From Planctomycetia bacterium (GTDB taxonomy: Bacteria; Planctomycetota; Planctomycetia; Pirellulales; JACPPG01): DNA of 64,000 bases. The stretch lies in contig JACPPG010000018.1 in the NCBI GenBank assembly GCA_016191115.1, positions 1-64,000 of the forward strand, read 5' to 3'. Shown here one piece after another: positions 63,271 to 64,000 of this stretch (within the stretch, counting starts at the first letter, position 1; every line of letters starts with the position of its first letter). Both the position numbers and the translations under genes were made by a program. The notes beneath the pieces were generated by a model. The model was given only the letters and a program-made list of their open reading frames with translations, did not search any database and was not told the origin of the DNA.

Positions 63271-64000
63271 CTACTTCAAATTCTCCTTCAAAAACAGCAC
63301 TTCCACCGCCGTCAGGTAGTCGCGGTTGTCCTTCTTGGCGAAGCCGTGGCCTTCGTTGTCGGCGTACACCGTCCACACCGGGCGGCCGGCGGCGCGGACT
63401 TTTTCCGCCATCTGCTGCGCCTCGAAGAACGGCACTCGCGGGTCGTTCAAGCCGTGCGCCACCAGTAGCGCCGAGCGAATCTTGTCGACCCGCCCGGCCG
63501 GGTTGATCTTCTCGAAGAAGGCCTTCATCTCCGGCTTTCGCTCGTCGCCATACTCGGCGCGGCGCAGGTCCTGCCGATAGGGGCTCGTCCGCTCCATGAA
63601 GGTGATGAAATTGCCAATGCCCACGATGTCGATGCCGGCCTTGATCCGTTCGGGGAAATTCACGAGCGACGCCAGCACCATGTACCCGCCATAGCTGCCG
63701 CCTGTTACGGCAACGCGCGCACTATCGAGCTCCGGCCGCGTCTTGACCCAGTCCAAGAGCGCCCCGACGTCTTTCACGCTGTCCTCGCGCAGCTCGGCGT
63801 TGTCCAGCTTCAGGTATGTCTTGCCGTAGCCGGCCGAGCCCCGGACGTTCGGACAGATGACGGCGATCCCCATCTCGCCGACCATGTATTGCGTGACGCC
63901 GGAGAAGAGCGGGCGATACTGCGACTCGGGCCCGCCGTGAATCTGCACGAGCACGGCCGCCGGCGCGTCGCTCGACGCGGTGCGCGGCCGATAGTAGTAG
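63271..64000 (-). CDS. S9 (prolyl oligopeptidase-like) peptidase, C-terminal part
   Basis: The gene runs off the window's right edge. The visible 243 codons hold the alpha/beta-hydrolase domain: nucleophile GGSYGGYMVL (Ser), Asp in HGLNDPRVPF and His in NEGHGFAKK. The upstream part, PAAVLVQIHGGPESQYRPLFSG, is the oxyanion-hole region. The N-terminal beta-propeller is expected beyond 64000. Confidence 0.92.
   Translation of the reverse strand, partial: YYYRPRTASSDAPAAVLVQIHGGPESQYRPLFSGVTQYMVGEMGIAVICPNVRGSAGYGKTYLKLDNAELREDSVKDVGALLDWVKTRPELDSARVAVTGGSYGGYMVLASLVNFPERIKAGIDIVGIGNFITFMERTSPYRQDLRRAEYGDERKPEMKAFFEKINPAGRVDKIRSALLVAHGLNDPRVPFFEAQQMAEKVRAAGRPVWTVYADNEGHGFAKKDNRDYLTAVEVLFLKENLK

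Overview
The window looks like the chromosome of a GC-rich planctomycete of the Pirellulales type. The signs are two PEP-CTERM proteins (one with dockerin repeats), DUF1559 prepilin-like and DUF1501 proteins, a double-length UvrA, a chitinase-like surface protein with an N-terminal LE-R-ML motif, an M56/BlaR1 sensor fused to a secretin-like tail, an extracytoplasmic TPR-CHAT protein, and many small dispersed GC-rich hairpin repeats. No rRNA genes or CRISPR arrays were seen.

Layout. 0-5 kb: a secreted repeat protein, then an Hsp70 with a J-like/MshEN membrane partner. 5-8 kb: a PhoR/PhoB-type two-component system. 8-12 kb: divergent PEP-CTERM genes and a DUF1559 protein. 12-15 kb: an Nramp-like transporter and a RelE/Phd toxin-antitoxin pair. 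15-21 kb: a chitinase-like protein and a BlaI / M56-secretin regulatory pair with BlaI-type operators. 21-29 kb: a DUF1501 gene cut at its 5' end by a 149-bp repeat, a frameshifted TPR-CHAT gene and a trypsin-like protease. 29-30.6 kb: small proteins and a DUF1559 remnant.

30,630-34,150 is the most unusual part. It is a 3.5-kb element with 26-bp terminal inverted repeats (23/26 matching) and a perfect 8-bp target duplication. Besides an IS1-family transposase it carries a ribbon-helix-helix-like regulator with two palindromic operators, a winged-helix-like protein, a tRNA-Ile(UAU)-like gene without a clear D-stem, a class II (leucine-type) tRNA with the aspartate anticodon GUC, and a predicted structured small RNA directly upstream of a NYN/PIN-like ribonuclease gene.

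34-51 kb is mostly housekeeping: an MFS transporter, the giant UvrA, a dynamin-like GTPase, a PQQ-propeller protein, serine acetyltransferase, a lipid A-type acyltransferase, a Rieske protein and a GNAT enzyme. 51-54 kb is a decaying accessory patch: a frameshifted GIY-YIG gene, a cupin, a Phd/VapC pair with a frameshifted toxin, and a second copy of the 149-bp repeat that truncates a metalloprotease gene. 54-64 kb holds ispG overlapping a sugar-binding lipoprotein gene, a disordered RNA-binding-like protein, an arginine-to-proline gene pair, ruvB, a small cassette bounded by inverted hairpin repeats (ParD-like, AlbA_2/Schlafen-like and four-helix-bundle genes), and the 3' part of an S9 peptidase gene.

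All functional calls come from reading motifs by eye; no database search was run.
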